From NCBI RefSeq assembly GCF_039555335.1, contig NC_092647.1, positions 12,903,094-12,967,093 on the forward strand: a DNA stretch of 64,000 nucleotides, in the 5' to 3' direction. The first letter of the stretch is position 1. Each line of letters begins with the position of its first letter. Shown in pieces: positions 59,775-64,000 of the stretch. The notes under the pieces were generated by a model, which worked only from the letters and a program-made list of their open reading frames with translations, was not told the DNA's origin and searched no databases. The stretch is from Amphiura filiformis (Eukaryota; Echinodermata; Ophiuroidea; Amphilepidida; Amphiuridae). Made by a program: the position numbers and the translations under genes.

Positions 59775-59920
59775 AGGGGGAGTAAGAATTCACATGGAGT
59801 GTAACTTTCAAATGGGGTTACCTAAACAGGTAACTCTATTTGAAATCTACACCGTCTGTGTGGGAGATTAAGGTCATGTCTTCAACAGGGGGTGTATGGA
59901 TTTCAACTGCAATAACCCAA
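59200..59920. mobile_element. Two MITE copies of the 13780 family
   Basis: 59200-59405 and 59728-59920 carry ATTTAAAATCCACACTAACC, GTGGAAGATGTTGGAAATAT and GGGTGTATGGATTTCAACTG (second copy). Both are palindromic overall. Confidence 0.7.
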
Positions 59921-60010
59921 TCGGTCACACGCCTTCAATTGCAAATCAGTACTAACATATCTTGGCACTTCTTCTGCATTTTCATAGTGCTTGCTGCCTA
60001 TAGTATAAAA

Positions 60011-60196
60011 CTATGATGTAATGGTATTGGTAGCCCATTGCTTGAGTTCACTAGGGCAATTGGGATAGATTTTCAAGCCTTCGGTTAATTGTGAGTTAGT
60101 TATCAGTAACGTCATAGCGCGGTACTCCTTCTGAATTCTCGTACCTTTTCCCTCAGCAACTCGTACCAGCTCCAATGCAACAAGATGTTCAAAGGC
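60011..60196 (-). CDS. ORC4: ORC4 terminal exon
   Basis: The acceptor ATACAG precedes GCCTTTGAACATCTTG, phase 0. It encodes 61 residues with the conserved YPNCP and QWAT motifs at the extreme C terminus. Confidence 0.93.
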   Translation of the reverse strand, partial: AFEHLVALELVRVAEGKGTRIQKEYRAMTLLITNSQLTEGLKIYPNCPSELKQWATNTITS

Positions 60197-61332
60197 CTGT
60201 ATGTAATTGAAAGTCAAGTAAAACAACCATTGATCAAATTTTAGTCACCAATACAAATAACGATGGGATAGAATATGGGAACAGCCCATTAGCCTGAAGG
60301 GTCATTAGTCCAAAAAGGGTTAAATTTAGGTTTTAGAGCATTTTATGTTAGGATTAGGGTTAAATACATTAAGGTTAGTAGGGTTAGTATTGTTAGTGAT
60401 AACATTGGGGTTAGTGTTAGGAATAGGGATAGGCTAGGGTTATGGTCAGTTGGGATTAGAGTCAGTTACGTTTAGGGTTAGGTTTGGGATTAGGGCTTAG
60501 GTTATAGGTTAGGGTGATGGTTAGGATTAGGTTAAGGATTAGGGTTTACAAGGCCCAAAATCGCATGCGATTTGACAAAAAGAAATGCGAATTTTTTTAT
60601 TTCAAAAAAATAAATTTTATAGTTTTTCCAGAAAAATCGGCGAAAATCAAGACTTTTTATCAAAATACCATGAAAAAGTCAGGAATAAAAATTTTAAAAA
60701 ATCGCATTTCGCATTTGTTTTAAATTTCTTGTGAGCTTTGAGACAATAAACCTTTTTTTTTTTTTTTTAAGTAAAACTTGCAAATCCAAATCCCTTCAGC
60801 AAGTTGTAACCTGGTTTTAGCGGTTTGTTATTAGCTACTTTTAAATTAGCAGATTTTGTGCTGAAAGCCTAATGAGCAAACTATCAACTAAGGATTGCTA
60901 TTAGGTCAGAACTTATTCACCACCTACTGACATTCTTTTGTACGTAACCACACAAATGGATTTTAGAAAACGGTAAACTTCGGACTCTAACGTAACCACA
61001 CAGCTATGCCACTGTAATGCATGCTAGCCACAGACCTAAAACAGACATTTTTTTAAAGCTGAAAAACATGGGGAAATTGGGGTAAAATAGCTCAAATTGG
61101 GTTGAAAATAAAAAAAAACCTGTAAATTTGAGCAACAAAGAAAGCCAAAAGCCGCTAGAAAGCTGGAAATTTTCCCGTCTAACCACTCAAAGTATGTCAA
61201 CCTTCCCTAACTTAATAATGATCTCATTGTTTGTTTATTATCAAATTTAATTTCACTATCTTACCTTGAGAACCACAGCCTTGTCAAATCGCTGGATAGA
61301 AAGAGCCTTTTTTTGTACAAATTTCTGGTACT
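60011..61332 (-). CDS. ORC4: Origin recognition complex subunit 4, C-terminal two exons (partial)
   Basis: Minus-strand exons are 61332-61265 and 60196-60011. The first encodes EYQKFVQKKALSIQRFDKAV and VLK, phase 0 at the donor AAG|GTAAG. The second encodes AFEHLVALELVRVAEGKGT, REYRAM-like KEYRAMTLLI, and YPNCPSELKQWATNTITS with TGA. This matches the winged-helix C terminus of animal ORC4 (human AFEHLQQLELI and YPNCPTDVRQWAT). ORC4 is an AAA+ subunit of the complex that marks replication origins in the nucleus. About 84 residues of an expected ~430 are present; the upstream exons are not visible up to 64000, where a LINE occupies the adjoining intron. The gene converges on TUT1. Confidence 0.93.
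60197..61264 (-). other. ORC4: ORC4 last intron
   Basis: 1068 bases. On the plus strand it contains a degenerate TTAGGG-like stretch (60340-60550) and a T-tract near 60752-60770. No exon is evident between the two ORC4 exons. Confidence 0.85.
60340..60550. repeat. Degenerate TTAGGG-like interstitial repeat
   Basis: The phrases GGTTAG, GGGTTAG, TAGGGTTA and GGATTAGG recur through about 200 bases without a fixed register. This resembles decayed telomere-type or GGTTAG-minisatellite sequence. Confidence 0.75.
61265..61332 (-). CDS. ORC4: ORC4 penultimate exon
   Basis: 68 bases: two complete a split Glu codon, then 22 codons. The acceptor is TGTTACAG. Its protein aligns with human ORC4 [20 protein letters not shown] without gaps. 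Confidence 0.88.
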
Positions 61333-61837
61333 CTGTAACAGCAAATAGCAACAAGCACAGATAATTTATACTCAGAGCATCAATATCATGTGTAGCAATG
61401 TTACATAGGGCCGTTCTGACCATTAGGCCAGGTAAGGCGGTCGCCTAGGGCGGCAAACGCACAGAGGTGCAATAAAGGGCGAAAAAAGAAAAAACGGGAA
61501 TGGAGAAAGAAAAGGGAAGAAAAAATGAGGGCGGATAAAAAGAAAAAAAGTAGGATAAAAAATACAGAAAAGAAGGAAAACGGTTGTGGGCAGTATACAA
61601 GTACGTAAAAACTGATGTGTTTTCAAGAGGGTAACCCCTTAACACTTTTTGGTATGCTTTGGTGGGGTGGCAGGGAGAGCCTTTGCCTAGGGCGGCAAAA
61701 TCCCTAGGAACGCCCTGACATAATTGTAGTTTATCCTTTTATATTGTGTGTTCAGTGGCAGCTACACATGGCAGCTATTGCACTTACAGACTTTTGGCAC
61801 TGATTCGATTTGTCCTTGTTTAACAGGGATTAACTTA
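61333..61837. other. ORC4 intron sequence upstream of the LINE
   Basis: Noncoding. It contains an A/G-rich stretch (61470-61580) bracketed by GCCTAGGGCGGCAAA at 61441 and 61688, a direct repeat ~245 bases apart. Confidence 0.6.
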
Positions 61838-62165
61838 AAGCCACGATTTCTCTGTGTTACAAAATTTAAAATCTGTGTTACAAATTGGACGATTTCCATG
61901 ATTTTCCGTTTTCCACTATACAGCACTGAAAAGTTAAAACAAACATTTTTTTAAAGCGCATTTTGTCTTACCGTTTACTGTATCATGACCAGAATCTTGC
62001 ATCGTAGGCCTAGTAGAATTAATGCTAGAATGGATTGTTTAAATGCTAGAATGGATTGTTCAATGGTTGATTACTGCTAAATAATCACTTTTCTTAATCG
62101 TTTTATTTTGCAAAATCAACACAAAGGTTAGACATTTTGCACAGTTTTTCCCTGTTTTGTGGCAC
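61838..62165. mobile_element. Second copy of the TA-type MITE, truncated by a LINE
   Basis: It starts AAGCCACGATTTCTCTGTGT next to TA and follows the reversed order of 10698-11044 through CAGTTTTTCCCTGTTTTGTGGCA. The expected other end is missing; LINE coding sequence starts at about 62166. It carries a ~23-bp internal duplication (GCTAGAATGGATTGTT twice near 62023-62060). Confidence 0.75.
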
Positions 62166-64000
62166 TAAAGATATCCGTTTAATTGCCGTTTACAGGCCAT
62201 ATCCATCTACATCTAATGGTCTCAAAACGAGTGAGTTTCTCGATGAGTTTGAAGTCTTTCTCGGTGACATTTCCTTATTACCGAAAGGTCTTGCTTACCG
62301 GAGACTTTAACATCCACATGGACGAGCGGAAAAATCTGAGGTTAAGCGATTCACGTGCTCGATTTTGGATGCAGGTCTAGAGCAATCCGTTAACGTCCCG
62401 ACTCATAAGGATGGTCATACCATCGACCTGCTGATAGCCCGTCCAGAAGACAACTTAATTGTGGAATGGAAAGTAACCGATACTCTGCTTTCTGATCATT
62501 TCTTCGTAGGATGTACTCTCCAAAGGAAGAAACCTGACCCTGTAAAGATAATGAAGTCTTCACGTGACTACCACAATATGGACACGAATACCTTTATAGG
62601 TGACCTAAATAAACATCTTCTAGAAGCGAAGCCTACTGATGTCAGCGCTAATGACTTAGTTGCACATTATGAAACATCTCTCAGTAGCATCGTTGACAAA
62701 CATTGTCCGCTTACAACAAGACGTTATACTATTCGGCCTCGTATGCCTTGGTACAATGACACTATACATGAGGCTCGGCGCGATCGTAAGCGTTTAGAAA
62801 ATAAATGGCGAAAAAGCAGGTTGAATACTGATAAAGATCGTTATATTGTGCAAAAGGACATTGTTGAGGACTTGATTGTAAAAGCAAAAAGTAGTTATTT
62901 TCATGACAAGCTTTTTACTGCCAACAGCAAACAGCAATTTGCAACTCTTAATTCATTGCTTAATAACAATACCAAGTTACTTCCTGTCTCCGATTCTGAA
63001 TGTCAATTGGCTGAAAGATTTGCTGATTTTTTCGTTGACAAAATCCAAACGATTAGACAGAATCTGGACATGGAAAGTGACTTGGGTGTTTCTAATAATG
63101 TCTCCATCGACAGTAATAATATGTGTATATCTGATGGTGCAGATGTGACTTGTAATCTTCACAATCTGTCTGATGGTATGAAATGAGTTGAATCTATTGA
63201 GAGTCATGATGTTACGGAGCTTCATGAATTGAAGCCGGCTACCCTTGAGGAGATTGATCGCACCCTCCAAAAGTGCTCTAATAAATCGTGTCTGCTCGAT
63301 CCGATACCGACGTGGCTTCTCAAAGACCATTCGACTCTTTTCATTCCAATTTTAGCTGAAATTGTCAATGTGTCATTTAATACAGGTATTTTTCCGATTC
63401 TTTGAAAGATGCTATCATAACACCCGTTATTAAGAAGCAGAGTATGGATCCTAATATTCTTAAGAACTACAGGCCCATCTCAAATATCAAGGTTGTTGCT
63501 AAAGTTGCTGAAATGGTAGCTTCTAGTAGGTTAACTGAGCATCTCAATCAAAATAACCTAAATGAGTCGTTCCAATCTGCTTATAAACCATTGCATTCTA
63601 CCGAGACAGCACTGCTTAGGGTAAAGAATGACATTGCTTCAGCAATTGACAACAAGAATGCAGTCTTTCTCGTCATGCTCGACTTATCGGCTGCATTTGA
63701 TACAATCGATCACACCATATTTGTCAACAGACTTTGTCATACTTTTCATATTCAGGGTTGCGCTCTACAATGGTTTGCTAGTTATCTTAAAAACAGGAAA
63801 AACCGTGTTTGTATTTCAGGACAGTTCTCCAACGAGCATGTATTGAATTTTGGCCTGCCGCAAGGATCCATCTTAGGACCCAGGGATATACAATGTATAC
63901 TCATCCTGTTGGGGACATTTTATGCGCAGGAACAACGTCAGTTTTCATATTTATGCTGACGATACCCAGGTGTATGTTTCATTCGACCCGCGAATTCCTG
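62166..64000 (+). mobile_element. CR1/L2-like LINE, 5'-truncated and frameshifted, continues past the window
   Basis: Endonuclease remnants: IRLIAVYRPYPS at about 62172-62205 and LLTGDFNIHMDE near 62290-62325. Reverse transcriptase: NYRPISNIKVVAKVAE, LDLSAAFDTIDH (motif A), GLPQGSILGP, and YADDTQVYVSF (catalytic YADD) near 63952-63980. Together they define a non-LTR retrotransposon of the CR1/L2 group. It lies on the plus strand, opposite to ORC4. Confidence 0.92.
62182..63959 (+). pseudogene. LINE ORF2 (endonuclease-reverse transcriptase), broken
   Basis: Coding similarity switches frame near 62285 and back near 62345. A stop sits in frame at 63184-63186, with coding similarity continuing beyond it (HELKPATLEEIDRTLQKC). 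A further frame change is needed near 63395-63405 before the RT block, and another near 63880 after GLPQGSILGP. The longest intact pieces are 62365-63186 (linker between endonuclease and RT) and 63402-63959 (fingers and palm). The copy cannot make active protein as it stands. Confidence 0.88.

Overview
This window is eukaryotic genomic DNA. It is AT-rich, with short exons separated by GT-AG introns of several hundred to several thousand bases, and a very high load of DNA transposons, MITEs, tandem repeats and LINE sequence. The two recognisable proteins, a TUT1/Star-PAP-type nucleotidyltransferase and ORC4, are conserved animal proteins. Their divergence from the human proteins, the compact noncoding style and the many TAGGCCTA-type palindromes suggest a marine invertebrate, possibly an echinoderm or related deuterostome. 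The lineage is inference only.

Layout. 96-586: foldback element. 623-12810: giant TIR element A, flanked by a perfect 10-bp target duplication and carrying a nested 4.4-kb element (2164-6551). 13524-23254 (minus): unrecognised three-exon gene predicted to encode a 150-residue secreted or membrane protein, whose introns hold a hAT-type MITE, a 1.5-kb insertion and a TA-flanked element with a periodic motif array. 23596-37230: giant TIR element B, the same family as A, with its own 10-bp target duplication and containing tandem repeats, a dimeric MITE and probably a second nested element. 37313-55072 (plus): complete ten-exon TUT1 homologue, 972 residues. 55073-60010: intergenic, with a duplicated tRNA-derived SINE, a foldback and a (TATAG)n satellite. 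60011-61332 (minus): last two coding exons of ORC4. 62166-64000 (plus): 5'-truncated, frameshifted CR1/L2-like LINE running off the window, lying on the 5' side of the ORC4 exons.

Genes. The unrecognised gene and TUT1 are head to head. Without element B their known exons would lie a few hundred bases apart, so B appears to have split a shared promoter region. TUT1 and ORC4 converge. The exon set of TUT1 was checked by phase: all nine introns are GT-AG, every junction keeps the frame, and the exon lengths sum to 2919 bases (973 codons including stop). It has the expected order of zinc finger, RRM, catalytic Asp triad, PAP-associated motif and basic C-terminal domain.

Most novel content. (1) The A/B family: 12-14 kb, ~0.9-kb terminal inverted repeats containing 32-bp subrepeats, 10-bp target duplications, and no transposase ORF that I recognise. 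(2) Two motif arrays with strikingly regular spacing: a 15-mer about every 350 bp in element A, and a 16-mer about every 185 bp in the element at 19234-21100. (3) A MITE in which both ends are tandemly duplicated between one pair of 9-bp target duplications.
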